A DNA stretch of 64,000 bases from the NCBI GenBank assembly GCA_964036315.1, contig OZ038487.1:57303234-57367233 (forward strand). The letters are read 5' to 3'. This document shows, piece by piece, positions 41,641 through 52,820 of this stretch (its first letter is position 1; each line of letters starts with the position of its first letter). Both the position numbers and the translations under genes were made by a program. The notes under the pieces were generated by a model. That model was given only the letters and a program-made list of their open reading frames with translations. It did no database searches and was not told where the DNA came from. This stretch comes from Acanthosepion esculentum (taxonomy: Eukaryota > Mollusca > Cephalopoda > Sepiida > Sepiidae).

Positions 41641-41960
41641 ATCTTTATAATTGTTGTGGTGTCCTGCCTCTAAAGAGTCTATGTTTGACTCTTCCGCCTA
41701 CTTTAAAATTAGTAGGAGAGAAAGCCTTGCGGAACATTCGACCAGAGTATTCAAACTGTCGAACTCTCTGCCTCGGAGGACAAAGTTTCGTCCGGGGAGG
41801 TAGACAGGCCCTGAAGCCGTTCATGCGGGTTCTAAGAGAATATTTTTGGCCGAGCCTACGGGCTCGGATAACCCACGGTAAACTCGGCCTTGTGCCGCAT
41901 ACATCCCTCGTACGGGGGCAGTTAAATATAACAGTCGAGTAGATTGAACGCTGTGTCAAC
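41641..41960. other. GC-rich, hairpin-bearing segment of unknown nature
   Basis: About 300 bp that is far more GC-rich than its surroundings, with overlapping open frames on both strands (85 and 104 codons). It has two perfect 7-bp hairpins: 'aagagtc' with 'gactctt' (41673-41693) and 'ccgagcc' with 'ggctcgg' around a 4-nt loop (41850-41867). No protein family or RNA family is recognised. It could be a structured transposon fragment or a transferred or retroposed RNA. Confidence 0.45.
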
Positions 41961-42169
41961 TGACACCCACTCTCTTGTCGTGAAATTTTTTTCTGCAGTA
42001 CTTACTGTTTAATATATGATATACCTGCAACCCTGATTTTGTTATTTCTTAACCATTTACTTGGTCACAACAATAATAAAATGGCATTCTATATAACACT
42101 AAAAAAGTATAAAAATACATTTTTGTAGTAAAATTATTAGTAATAAATTTTCTTAAAAAAATTAACATT
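41961..42169. other. Unassigned AT-rich sequence
   Basis: Nothing recognised. Confidence 0.5.
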
Positions 42170-42440
42170 TTATTATTTACCCTAGTTACATTATTCAGAC
42201 TGTTTTCCTCATTTTCGTTGCCATATTCCAGACGTTTCAGCCGTTGTACGCTCCGGCCTTCTTCTGTTGATTGGAATTTCGTACTGAAACTTCTATTTCG
42301 TCCACTGGCGTAGATTGTTATCGTTTCACGTGGACGAAATAAAGGGTTCAGTTCGAAATTCCAGTCACCTGAAGAAGGGAGGAGCGTACAACGGCCGAAA
42401 CAATGTAAATAGTGTAAATAATTACAATACCTCATCTCAG
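42170..42440. repeat. Dispersed repeat E, inverted pair
   Basis: A minus-strand copy (42170-42311) and a plus-strand copy (42327-42440) lie head to head. Their starts 'ttcgtccac' and 'gtggacgaa' flank a spacer of about 25 bp. Each carries 'ctgaagaaggccggagcgta' or a variant, then 'caacggc.gaaac'. Transcripts could fold into a long hairpin. Confidence 0.7.
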
Positions 42441-42707
42441 AAATATAGACCAATATTTTATGATCTACAAACTATATATCTAAAAAACAAACAACATGCG
42501 TCTACCCTGAAAGTATGAAATTATGTACAAAATATATGAAGCTGAAGCTATAAAATTGTGTACAAAATATTTAGATTTCGGTATTAAATAACCCATGAGA
42601 TTGATATGCCGCTAAACAAAATCAACCAACCAACCTTTTACTCTCTCTTTATCTTACTCTTTCGTCTTCTCTCCATATTTCTAATTTCTCTATCTCTTCA
42701 GTAATGG
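42441..42707. other. Tail repeat F and AT-rich sequence
   Basis: Repeat F occurs at 42573-42635 ('ggtattaaataacccatgag', 'attgatatgccgctaaac') followed by 'aaatcaaccaaccaacc'. A small duplication 'tgtacaaaatat' occurs at about 42528 and 42560. Confidence 0.5.
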
Positions 42708-42780
42708 CTAGCGAGGATAGTCTGGTTGACTATTACTACTAAGTAGTGAGTTCGATCCTCACTGGGTGACTTATGCAAAA
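42708..42780 (+). mobile_element. SINE-B fragment
   Basis: Contains 'ctattactactaagtagtg' and the B-box-like 'agttcgatcctcactgggt'. Truncated after the B box. Confidence 0.55.
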
Positions 42781-42799
42781 TTAATCATATATGCTGAAC

Positions 42800-43065
42800 A
42801 TAAGAAAGAGGCAGATAATTTTTTTGGGACACGTGATGAAAAAGGAGGAGCCGGGAGAATCTGATACTCACGGGACGAATAGAGGAGTAAAGAGACAGGG
42901 GAAAGAAGAGCGCATGACATACGTAGCGGGCTTGGACAGGTAGATGGCGGAGCGTGGTCTTGAGGAGTTGGCAGAAACACAAAACTTGTTGAGAGCCACA
43001 AGGATAGAGGGAGTGGAGGGCCATGATCGCCTACGTCCTGAAAGGACACGGCACATAAAATGACA
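42800..43065 (+). mobile_element. LINE-A 3' end
   Basis: Starts at 'aagaaagaggcagataattt', continues 'gggacacgtgatgaaaaagg', 'ctgatactcacgggacgaat', 'gtagatggcggagcg' and ends 'ctgaaaggacacggcacata', without a GAA tail. Frame is lost. Confidence 0.75.
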
Positions 43066-43254
43066 AGAAAGAATGTATAACCAACAGTTATTTTAAATCT
43101 ATTTTTACCCCTCCAATTTTATTCTCTCTCTCTCTCTCTCTCTGGAAAACTTGTTCGCTGCAAGGAACACATTTTCTTTACTAAGATTCCTTAGTATGGT
43201 AAGGGCAGCACATGTACTACAGTCGTAGTAGCAGTAGGGTGTCTTGGGCAAGAT
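43066..43254. other. Unassigned sequence
   Basis: A short (CT)n tract at 43122-43142. Nothing else recognised. Confidence 0.5.
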
Positions 43255-43445
43255 AGCCTGATGGGACCCAGCCCTCTCCACGTTGGTTGGAATTCAGTTT
43301 TCCTTTCCCCTAGACTGTCAATCAAGGCCATGAGACCCAGTCTTTCTCAAGGTTACTTGTGCGTAAGTGTAACGATCTCGACTAGAATTCAAACTCGGTT
43401 CTCCGATTTCTTATTCCAAACGGCTACCCATATCCCCACTGTGCA
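43255..43445 (-). mobile_element. SINE-A, diverged minus-strand copy
   Basis: Minus strand has 'ggtagccgtttggaataaga', the B-box-like 'gagtttgaattctagtcg' and 'agatcgttacacttacgc'. Resembles the diverged copy at 18018-18240 more than the others. Confidence 0.5.
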
Positions 43446-43650
43446 TCCAAAGATCATGATCAAATAATACGGTAGACTCGGATCTTTCCCTTTTATTAAT
43501 GTTCACCCTATATAAGGCCCAAGGGCTACACAAGGTAGAGGCTTACTGAAGGCGGTTGTTGTACGAGGGGTAAGAGTAAGAAACGTAGTTTATGCGAATG
43601 TGTGTGCAAGATAACGGTTAACTCTAGACTTGAACAGGGTAATATTGCAG
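43446..43650. other. Unassigned sequence
   Basis: Nothing recognised. Confidence 0.5.
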
Positions 43651-43912
43651 GAGGAAGGCTGGAGTAATGAATAGCGGCTCGGATTGAGGAATCGGCAAAT
43701 CGATCGAATTCCAGTTAAATCCATTATGTGCTAATATTCTTGGGAAAAGCACGAATCCTCTTATTCTCCCCCAAGCTATGGGTAAATAGCAGGACAGACC
43801 TATAGCCTTGGATGGCAACTGGTCTATGGCAGAAAGAAATGGCAACCTACTGCGGGAAAAAAATCTGCCCCGTCAGTCATGTATCGAAAGATACATGATC
43901 GTATAACTGAAC
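43651..43912 (+). mobile_element. SINE-A, full-length copy with second tail type
   Basis: Runs from 'ggaggaaggctggagtaatg' through 'gctcggattgaggaatcgg', 'tcgaattccagt', 'tcttgggaaaagcacgaatc', 'tatgggtaaatagcaggaca', 'ttggatggcaactggtcta' and 'gcagaaagaaatggcaacct' to 'gtcagtcatgtatcgaaag' and 'atacatgatcgtataactga'. About 260 bp. The inverted 'tgtatcgaaagataca' near the end is a perfect small hairpin conserved in other copies. Confidence 0.82.
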
Positions 43913-43914
43913 TG

Positions 43915-44400
43915 AATATTGTAGTGGTCAAGAAAGCATCCTTGGCAGTCGGTTCCACGAAGAAGCAGTTCTTGGGAAAAAGCTACCCGAATGGAACCCA
44001 TTCCTTACTAAAGAAATGCGAAGGGAACGGGGTTGTTAGAATTGGCAAGTGAGGAATATAGTAGTAATAGAAGAATCGCGAGAGGTTTGCAACGTTACGT
44101 CTGTGCGAAAAACAAGGCGGAAAACAATCCATAGACGCCCTTCGCACTTTAAGTGTAAGACTGTAAAATGAGGACTGGGCAGTGCCATCACAGATATAGC
44201 AGCTGTACACCATTCTCGGTCTGATCTCTAAAGGTAGAGCATAGCAATGTCAGATACTTACTGGAGCGGTACAGGAAACGGACCGTTTTCTCAGCATTTT
44301 TGCAATGAATCGTATGTACGAGTTCCACGAGGCGTGGAATGAACTTACGTCCCAGTAGGCGTTCAAGGCAAGAGACTTACTTGAGAGAAGTCGTTCATTG
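43915..44400 (-). mobile_element. LINE-B RT C-terminal region, minus strand
   Basis: Minus strand gives 'SFHASWNSYIRFIAKMLR', 'SHRRNVANLSRFFYYYYIP' and, across frames, text corresponding to 'FHSGSFFPRTASLW'. These match the LINE-B C-terminal blocks ('RRDVASL..FYRYF'). Several frame breaks. Confidence 0.72.
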
Positions 44401-44549
44401 CGATAGAAGGAAATGACTTCGATGGCAACCAGTCTAAGAGAAAGAAAAATTAACTCAAAAACTTAAAAATTCACAAATAATAAAGAACTGGAATGTATGG
44501 AGAGACATGATCACCTAAATGCTGAAGCAGTGACATTAACAATACTATT
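44401..44549. other. Unassigned spacer
   Basis: Includes a LINE-A-like scrap 'atgtatggagagacatgatc' near 44493 in plus sense, unlike the minus-sense copy that follows. Confidence 0.4.
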
Positions 44550-45130
44550 CCCCGTCCTCTATGCGCCGTGTCCCTTTAGGGCATTGGCGATCATGGCTCT
44601 TCACAATTTCCTCTACTTTCTAAATCTTTGTATATTTTGTCTTTTTGATATCTTTACTATATTCTGTTCTGTCATCCATTTACACAAGCTGGTTACGTAG
44701 GTAATGCTTTGTTTTCCTCTGTCCCCCTAACTTTCAGTATATCCTGTGAGTGCCAAATTTTCCAAGCTTTCTTTTCTCATTATGTGTCCTAGAAATTTCA
44801 ACTATCTCTTTCTGGTGATAAGTGTAAGTGCCCATTTTATTTTTATTTTCTCTAAAATCTTCGTCGTTACTCACATGTTCAGTCGATGGTATTCCCAGCA
44901 TGCTTCTGTAGAACCAAATTTCAGTTGCTTCAAGACTCTTCTTCATATGTGAGGAAATTGTCCAGCATTCCCTATATGAGGAATGATGTTACATAATTGT
45001 TTATTACGCGTTTGTCATTAATTTATTTGAGTATTAAACTTTCTTAGCCATCTTTCCTCATTATGCGTCCAAGAAATTTCAACGGTCTCTTTCAGCATTC
45101 TTCTGTAGAACCACATTTATCTCTGTGTCT
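44550..45130 (-). mobile_element. LINE-A, minus strand, with a duplicated segment
   Basis: Minus-strand order is intact from 'ctgaagaagagtcttgaagc' past 'gaacatgtgagtaacgacga' and 'ttgaaatttctaggacaca' to the 3' end 'gccctaaagggacacggcgc'. To its right (45015-45130) the same middle segment appears again ('tgaaatttcttggacgcat', 'atgtggttctacagaaga'), so part of the element is duplicated in direct order. Confidence 0.75.
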
Positions 45131-46935
45131 AAAAATGTTCCCTAAACATTCGAAGGGAGATGAATCTGTTTATCTGTTTAGTTTTTTTTTTCCAGCATTA
45201 TTTCCATTGTCCCACCAGAAATTTCACACATCACTCTACCATGATATAAAGAACTTCATTTTCCATCAGTCTTTTGTTTTCTTGTTTTGGGTAAGCCATT
45301 TCACGTCTCAAATGCCTCGAACATTTGGATCGCACTTCTTATCTACGAGAAGCATTGAAAGAAACGAGTTTCACTTGTTTTTTGTTTTTTTTTAATTTCT
45401 TTTAACGTTGCCTGAGTAATAGAAATAAGAGAAGCGTGTACATTTTAAGGTATAGCTTTATTCCCTACCCCTCAACTATCTATTTTCTCTCCTGAACGCG
45501 CGTACATAAAGAAATAAAAAGAAGATAGAAAAAAAAAAGAGAGAATTGAGAGTGATTGTATGTTTTGAATGCTCTCGGGTAGCCGGGTATTCAGCTGGAG
45601 ACATCCATCAATAGATAAACGTTTGTCTGTACTTTTATAACACACGGGAGCGCATTTGCGCTGTCACTGATGACAATAAAGATATCAGGGTATATAATAG
45701 CGTTGTATAAATAGATGGCGATAGATAAGATAGCGGCGTAGAAGTAGTTGTCCAGATTAATAAGTTCGTCATTTGATGTTCATGGTTTTCTGAGAGTCAG
45801 ATTACGGGAGGTCGGATGAAGGGAAAAGAGACTAAAAACAAACAATGGATATAAAACATACAAAGAAAGATGTTAAGGTAGATAGAGAAACTCGTGATGG
45901 GAATTGCCGGCATTATCTCTAGAAATAAGAGTAAGTAAAGATAAATAAAATAGATGGTAAAATGCATTGGGAACGAAAGAAAAAGAAGAAAAAAGGGAAG
46001 CAAGTATATACCACGTCCATATTGATTCTACGCCTTTTTCTATTTATTTTAAAAATGTTCATTTATGATGATGGACATCCGGGAACAAAGATTTTTCTAC
46101 ATGCATTAATTATATGTAAATATGTCCATAAAGTAGAATTAACGAACTTTGAAAATAAAAAAAGAGGAAATAAACAATAGAAACTGGGCCGAAGCAGCCG
46201 GAGAAATAAGAATAAAATAAGCTTTCATCACCAAGCTAGTTAAAATCCACTATCGCCGATTTGACCGCGAACTACCACCAATCAGGTTGAATGGAGGTCC
46301 TCTCAAGGAAGCACCGTTCCTTGAAAGAATCGAACCTACATTGTAGATCGTGGGAAATTTGTTGTTTAAAAACAGCAATTTAGACATTGCTAACCAGACG
46401 CTTCCTCTGTAAGAGACTGGTATAGCACGTCAGATCTAATGACGGATCTACGAATTTTCTCGGACATTCGGGCCGGTAAATGTAATGAATACCGTTTATT
46501 ATAAACAGAGCAATAACTTTCTAACACTTTCGCCCCTCAACCTCCGGCGACCTACTCTCTGGGTTGAGGTGTCCACCCGGTCCCAACCGAACTTAAGGGA
46601 GTGGCCAAAGGTCCCCTGAGCTTTCGTAGATTATTCGACCGGTCCGCTCGTTTAATCCTGCTTTCTGCCCACGTTGTGATTTGTTTGATCCAGAAAGCAG
46701 AAGTGATGTCCGTCTATTCACGGTCGACTGAAGATGTAGACACGGCTGGGGTGTCTGCGCTAAGAAATTTAGAATGCAGCAAAAAAAAAGAAAAGTAATA
46801 TCTGCAGAAAGCTGGACAAACAACTATTCAATGGTTGAATTGTTAATGTCTTTTACATAGCAGAAAAGAATAGTAGAGAAAAGAAACGGGTTACAGAAAA
46901 GAAAAGTATTTAACGTAAAAACTCATAGAATGGAT
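45131..46935. other. Unassigned sequence
   Basis: No gene recognised in about 1.8 kb. 46325-46420 is loosely tRNA-like on the minus strand ('tctggttagcaatgtc', 'ggttcgattctttcaagg') and may be an old SINE head. 46520-46700 is GC-richer, with 'cctcaacc' and 'ggttgagg' as a possible hairpin (46537-46570). A 65-codon frame (46601-46798) and its antisense are not recognised. Confidence 0.4.

Positions 46936-46996
<61 letters not shown>
46936..46996. repeat. (GA)n microsatellite
   Basis: Pure GA run of about 60 bp. Confidence 0.95.
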
Positions 46997-46998
<2 letters not shown>

Positions 46999-47564
46999 AG
47001 TGATTAACTTGTTAATTCGTCTCAGAACGATTTATAACTCTTGCGATGAGGGGAAAAAATTTTCTGTGCGGGGCTTAAAGTTATAGTGGCGTTCCTCCTC
47101 CCAACGCTTGCCCGGGCCAATTCTCTCTCCCCTCTTCAAGAATTTTCTCCAGACTGCCATTTTCAGCATAACTACAAGGTTTTATAGATAATCCCGGCTG
47201 GTTATAACTGACCCTCGGCCCTACTACTTCGCACGCGATTATCACGGGGTTCTGGCTGCTTCAAACAAAATCATTTGAATTCCAAAGTTCCTTCTAGCTT
47301 ACCCAGCGCTATTTCAATTTTTAATCGATAAAAAATATTTCGACCATATTTTATTGTCTTCTGATGACCCAGATTCAATGGGTACAACTTCTGCCCTAGA
47401 TCAGATTTCCCCACCAGTAAACAAAATGCTCTGATTTAATTTCGCTATCCAAATCTACTCCAATTTCACTAAAAAAAATATACGTGTGTATGTATTTCCC
47501 AGACTCTCTCTCTGTCACGACTTAAATAATTGTAACTAAAAAAATAACGTATAAACAGAAACAG

Positions 47565-47566
<2 letters not shown>
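46997..47566. other. Unassigned sequence
   Basis: Nothing gene-like or element-like recognised. Confidence 0.5.

Positions 47567-47628
<62 letters not shown>
47567..47628. repeat. (TA)n microsatellite
   Basis: Pure TA run of about 60 bp. Confidence 0.95.
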
Positions 47629-47631
<3 letters not shown>

Positions 47632-47754
47632 TAATACCAAAACACTAGAGACCAAATTTACCGTGATTTCAAGTTTCACACTATGAAGCGATCCCCAGAC
47701 TGTTAAGCGCTAAATTTCTATATTACTGGGTATTTTGTATCTTAATAAATTGAG

Positions 47755-48270
47755 GTAGGTTTCAAACTCACACACGACCTGAAGTGGAACTCATACATAC
47801 GATCCTTTGCTAAGGATGCAGGTAAAATGGTCGGCTCTCTGTACCGCTCCATTAAGTACTTGACCCCTCCTCTACCTTTATAAGACCCAGATCAGGCCAT
47901 AAAAGGAGCACTGTTGTCATATCAGAGCGGGAGTTGTCTAGTCCTTACTCTTTAGATATGACAGAGCTCAAAAGCGTCTCCGTTTCCTTGTGGGAATGAA
48001 TTATTCTCCGCCTTTCAACTTCAGACGGGATGGAGGTAGCCTCATAATGCCCTACTGCTACTTCCACGGAAAGTGATCGACGAATTACATTCCCTGGTCC
48101 CGCCGAGACAAACCTTCACATCAAGAACACGCCATGCTACTTACATTGTAACAAATCACCCACATTACGTCCATATTACATCGGTGAGAAGGAAGTTCCT
48201 CGATCACGACAATCTAAACCTGTTCAAAGCTAGGCTTAATCGTTAACTACCACTCCTATACACACAAATA
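47755..48270 (+). mobile_element. LINE-B RT C-terminal region
   Basis: Translation shows 'LTHDLKWNSYIRSFAKDAGK' and 'MVGSLYRSIKYLTPPLPL', a frame break, then 'IDELHSLVPPRQTFTSRTRH' and 'SVRRKF', ending 'NLNLFKARLNR'. The 'DSFFPRTAALWNSLPRGCFP' type part is deleted. A flanking duplication 'cccagtaata' and 'taagcgctaaatt' occurs at about 47700-47730 and 48330-48360 in inverted form, noted separately. Confidence 0.78.
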
Positions 48271-48668
48271 TCCCTTCAAGACAAAAATAAGAACCATAAA
48301 GAAATCTATCTCAATTTATTAAGATACAAAATGCCCAGTAATACAGGAATTTAGCGTTTAACAGTCGGAGGACATATTTTCTACGAAATGTTTTATATGT
48401 GAACGTGTCATCCTGTCTGTTTTTTAAAGGCATACATAAGATACACTACAAGATATTGGCATTTTTATTTATTTTATTTATTTATTTCTTATAATAATTA
48501 TGTAATCCCTTTCCTCCTCCAACTGAAACTATATAATACTATTTAGCTTAAAATTAATGAATCATTTTTTTCGAAAGTTATTCAACATCACCTGGGAATG
48601 GAACAAAAACTCTAATTTTAAATTTAATTTAAAGTTTAGTTTTTAGTTCCGTTTTTAAGTTTAGTTTT

Positions 48669-48674
<6 letters not shown>
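48271..48674. other. Unassigned AT-rich sequence
   Basis: Contains the right member of the inverted flank (48310-48365) and a TTTA-like patch. No gene. Confidence 0.5.

Positions 48675-48731
<57 letters not shown>
48675..48731. repeat. (TA)n microsatellite
   Basis: Pure TA run preceded by repeated 'agtttagtttttagtt' phrases (48630-48672). Confidence 0.95.
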
Positions 48732-48735
<4 letters not shown>

Positions 48736-49999
48736 CCTTTTTTGTCTTCCCTCTGAATATATACAAATATATCAGTCTCTTGTGATCAGCTTTTGTGTAT
48801 TTATAATAATATTTGTGTATTAATTTGTAAGTTATGATCAATAAATTCATGAAGTCAAGATGGCTTCGTAATATTTTGCGTGTGTCAAGAAGCGTATAAT
48901 AAGTTAGGGTTAAGGATTAGGAAACGAAAAAATATTTCAAACTAAAAAACATCATCTTAGGCTGAAGGAAATAAATCGCATTTATAAAATATGATATATA
49001 TGATAGAGTCAGTTAGCGTTCAAACAACAACAAAAAAACGAAATGTAGAAGTATGTAGCTGCATTGTGTGACTTTTCATTGGTTCGTGAAATAACGAAGT
49101 AGAATTTAGTGAGAAGTTTTAAAATCACTCAATGAAAAATTTTGCTTGTTAGCGAATATTCAGATCCGAAACGGCTAAGATTCGGAAATATTTCTCATTC
49201 ACTTTACCCTCTCTTGTCACTGACAATTTATCGAAAAAAATTTCATACTGGGGACAATAAAAGTAGCCGTTACAGTCCATATGCGTTGCGCTATTTAATA
49301 CTATTTAATAACTGGTGGGAAGACGGCTGATTTGATTTTCAGTAAGAGATGAGTCTTTAATACATTGACCTGAGGACAGCTGTGAAGATGTATATAGAAA
49401 CTCAACCGATATTGCTCACGACGGAACAAAGACAGTGGTCGCAAAACATCCTTTCGAGCCACGTACTTAACCACATATGAGGTGACAATGTTACAGACTG
49501 AATTGTTTAGCAAGGACGTGTATGCAGATAAATATTCAAATATAATATTTAAATATAACGGGGGAAAAATCAGCGATCATTGATGAAGTGATTTTTTTAT
49601 TTAGAGAAAAGAGTTTGGATTTATATAACGCTTACGTAATCTTCCTTTCTGCTTAAGCGAATCATTTCAATTATTTTCGCTTCTTTTAAATAAATTAATT
49701 TACGAAAGCCACGGAGACCCAAAAACGCGGAGATGAGTTTTAACATTAGGCTCTCATAAAATTGAATAGAGTCCAATTAGAGTGTTCTGAAAAGGAGGAT
49801 TCACATTCATTTTGGCGCCAAGGTCTAGGCTCTCAATAGAATTAGAAGGTAGGCCAGCCTGTTTCAATTTCTACTTACATCTATCATGTACATTATCTTC
49901 GGAAGGAGATGGGAACTTAATCATTACTCAGCCGAGATCAATACAGCACTAGGTTAAAGAGGAAGAAATGGAGTGACGAATTAATATTTTATTCCTCAA
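48732..49999. other. Unassigned AT-rich sequence
   Basis: No exon or element recognised over about 1.27 kb. The open frames (62-70 codons) have no known domain. Confidence 0.5.
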
Positions 50000-50265
50000 A
50001 ATGCTTCTTCTTCTTCTTCTTCTTCTTCTTCTTTGCCGTCTCCCTTTAGGACGTGAACGATCATAGCTCTCCACACTTTCCTGTCCTTTGCAGCTCTTAG
50101 TAAATTTTGTCTTTCCGCTATCTCTCCTAATCCATGTTTCGACAACCATTTACATAAGCTCCTCAGTTATTCACTGCTTTCCTCAATCCCTCTTGTCTTT
50201 AATCTGTCCTGTGAGTATTAAATTTTCTAAGCCTTCTTTCCTCGTTATATGACATAGAAATTTTT
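50000..50265 (-). mobile_element. LINE-A 3' end with GAA tail, minus strand
   Basis: In minus sense, the terminus 'cgtcctaaagggagacggca' is followed by aagaag repeats (50003-50033). The body matches the family back to 'ttagaaaatttaatactcac' and stops near 50265. Confidence 0.75.
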
Positions 50266-50374
50266 AGGTCTTCTAGTTCTCTTACAACCGTCTATCTCTA
50301 CAGGTTAAATAAATCTAATGAGAATACACAGGCTTTTCTTCTCTTCTTTCTGTTTTTGTACATTCATTGTACTT
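50266..50374. other. Spacer between opposed LINE-A copies
   Basis: Nothing recognised. Confidence 0.5.
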
Positions 50375-50570
50375 GTACGCTGTTCAACAGAAATGTGGGT
50401 CTTTAGAAAGACGCTAATTATACCATGAGCCGAACATGTGAGCAACGACGGGGTTTTGGAGAGTATGAAAACCAAATGAAAACTTATACTTAACAGCAGG
50501 AACAGGCAGTTGAAATTTCTGGGACACGTAATGAGGAAGGAGGGCTTGGAAAATCTGATACACACAGCCT
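50375..50570 (+). mobile_element. LINE-A middle segment, 3' truncated
   Basis: From 'caacagaaatgtgggtcttt' through 'gaacatgtgagcaacgacgg', 'ttgaaatttctgggacacgt' and 'cttggaaaatctgatacaca', then it stops. LINE insertions usually lose the 5' end, so this 3' loss points to later deletion. Confidence 0.75.
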
Positions 50571-50694
50571 GTTTGCTCTCTGTTTAAGCTAGCTTATAAG
50601 CATTCGAATCTTTGTTCTTATAACTGAAACCTTTTGCGCTTTTTATCGTACCAAATATATTGACATTTTCAGCAAATGGATGAGCCCGAAATAA

Positions 50695-50820
50695 AAAAAA
50701 ATTACATCGGGGTTACTAAAACCAAACATGTACAAAAATTTAAATATCTGGGGAGTGTTCTAACAGAGGATGAGAGATCCAAAGACGTACTGAGATGACC
50801 AAAAATGCATTCCAAAAGCT

Positions 50821-50904
<84 letters not shown>

Positions 50905-51385
50905 CTTTGCTAGAAACTAAGAGAAGAGTACTGGACTGTTACAGTATATCTGTTCTCCTATATGGCAGTAAATGCTGGACAATCTCCTCAAAGATGAAGA
51001 AGACACTTACAGCAACAGAAATGTGGTTCTTTAGAAAGATGCTAAGGCTGCCATGGACCGAACATATGAGTCACGAGCTTTTGGAGAAATGGAAACAAGA
51101 AGGAAACTTATACTTAAGATCAGGAAGCGTCAGTTGAAATTTCTGGGGCACGTAATGTGGAAAGAGGGCTTGGAAAATCTGATACTCACAGGACAGATTG
51201 AGGGAAATAGGTACAAACGAAAGCAGCGCGTAACATACTTCATGAGTTTGAGTAAATGGGAGGCAGGATTTGGGAGAAATAGTAAAAAGAAAAGAAATGG
51301 ACAAAATTTATTAAGAACTACAAGGGACAGGAAGATGTGGAGGGATTGATCGCCTACTTCCTGAAGACACACGGCACATAAAAGA
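50695..51385 (+). mobile_element. LINE-A, best-preserved copy of the C-terminal half
   Basis: Starts 'ggggttactaaaaccaaaca' with 'FKYLGSVLTEDE' type coding, is interrupted by an (AG)n expansion at 50823-50904, then has an open frame with 'KRRVLDCYSISVLLYGSKCW', 'TATEMWFFRKMLRLPWTEHM' and, in the next frame, 'RQLKFLGHVMWKEGLENLIL' and 'LLRTTRDRKMWRD'. It ends 'ctgaagacacacggcacata'. These blocks match the C-terminus of RTE-like 'endonuclease-reverse transcriptase' LINEs. The RT core is not included. Confidence 0.82.
50823..50904. repeat. (AG)n microsatellite inside LINE-A
   Basis: An AG run interrupted once by ATAG. It expanded within the coding region of the LINE copy. Confidence 0.95.
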
Positions 51386-51764
51386 AGATATAAGTTAGTG
51401 ATGTCTTTTTTTTCTTCTTTCCTTCACGAAGAAGATGTTGGGAGACCACTCCGTGGAAAGATTTGAATCACCTACGTACATAGGTAGGAAATAATTGGGT
51501 TTCATCTGGGTATTAAGTAATGCTGAAATAGACTGACTTGTTTAGTAGGTTAGTAACTGTTTATCTGTTGCCGTTTTCTGAAGAAATAAAGGTCTTGACT
51601 GCAGTTTACAGAGTCTACCATCCTGAAGGTAGACAACGACTTGAATCAAAGAGTTGATTAAAATGGGACAAGTTTAATTAAGACTAATTAAATAAATAGT
51701 GAAATACGATCATCACAATATTTTGAGAAATCCACCTGAGGCCTCATTACGCAGTCGGATTACT
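51386..51764. other. Unassigned sequence
   Basis: Nothing recognised. Confidence 0.5.
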
Positions 51765-51890
51765 ATAGAGATTTTCTAAGCGTACGTTAGATGTGGCACA
51801 AGGCCGAAAGTATGGAACATACCTAAGGATCGAACTCACTTGTCAGTCGTAATTGTAAGCATGCTAACCATTACACCACGCCGAGGTTCC
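51765..51890 (-). mobile_element. SINE-B, minus strand
   Basis: Minus strand: 'cggcgtggtgtaatggttag', 'catgcttacaattacgact', 'agtgagttcgatccttagg' and 'ggccttgtgccacatcta', then 'acgcttagaaaatc'. One of the better-preserved heads of the family. Confidence 0.72.
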
Positions 51891-52468
51891 CTCAATCGGA
51901 TCATTATAATTGAACTGGTGTTACTATTTTATATACAGTTTATTGTAATTAGATTGAATATTATTGCTTATTGAATTGTCGGTCTAACACAATAATAGGC
52001 GAGATCATTTTATTTCAATTATTAGTTGCTATTCTTTGATTTTCTTTGAATTAATTCTTCGCCACCGTAATTATTATCAATTCAATTTAGCCAACTTTTA
52101 TTTATTCAAGTCGGTTCCTTCGTAGAGATGCAAAGGGCGATTACCTCCCTTTTGGAAAGAGGAATTGGCAAAGGTCATGTAACGACCGGTGAGTAATATT
52201 ATTTTGTGGAGTGACGAACATTAGTTTCTATGTATATTGCGGTGACGAACACCAGTTGCTGTATAGACCGCGGTGAAAACGGACATCACAAGCCCACAGC
52301 GGTAGGGTGTACAGGGGCATCCATAAGAGCTCAGCAGAAATACAGAAGATACCACCTGCTTGACCGTTTTTCGCTTCGGAAAATATTACCTCTCGTTTCT
52401 CGTCGTTTCTCGCTTGTTGCATTAATGTTATAATTTCTCTGTGTTGGGCAAATATGTAACAAGTGTAA
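51891..52468. other. Unassigned sequence
   Basis: A small direct repeat 'gtgacgaaca.tagt' with a 31-bp period occurs near 52210-52270. No gene recognised. Confidence 0.45.
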
Positions 52469-52820
52469 ATCTATTTATATATGACTAGCTAACATACCCG
52501 ATAATTCCCGGGAAAACGGATGTTATCCTTAGTTCCTGTTCTCAGATACTTTCTTCGGTTATCCAAAAGTAACAGTTCAAAGAATGTATCACGGAAAAAG
52601 GCTTTTGTTCTTTTACAAGGGATACTCAACCTCCACGTCTAGGATTTTTGGACAAAATACCAATAAGTTATGAATACCAAAATCGTAAAACGACTTACGT
52701 AATAACAGGCAAATCGGTTATACGAACGTAACAATTCAAAATAAGTAGCCCTGAGAAGGGTTTTTGTGCGTCCACAGAGAATATAGCCCTTAGGAGGGCT
52801 AGTGTTAAAATAAATTTACA
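52469..52820. mobile_element. Possible Helitron-type non-coding element
   Basis: Begins after an A with 'tctatttatatatgactagc' then 'taacatacccgataattccc', a style common at the 5' ends of invertebrate Helitron-like elements. Near 52782-52800 a small hairpin 'agccctt.agg.agggct' is followed by tagt. A related 'agccctgagaagggttttt' lies just upstream. I cannot confirm the termini. It could equally be another TIR-less element. Confidence 0.3.
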
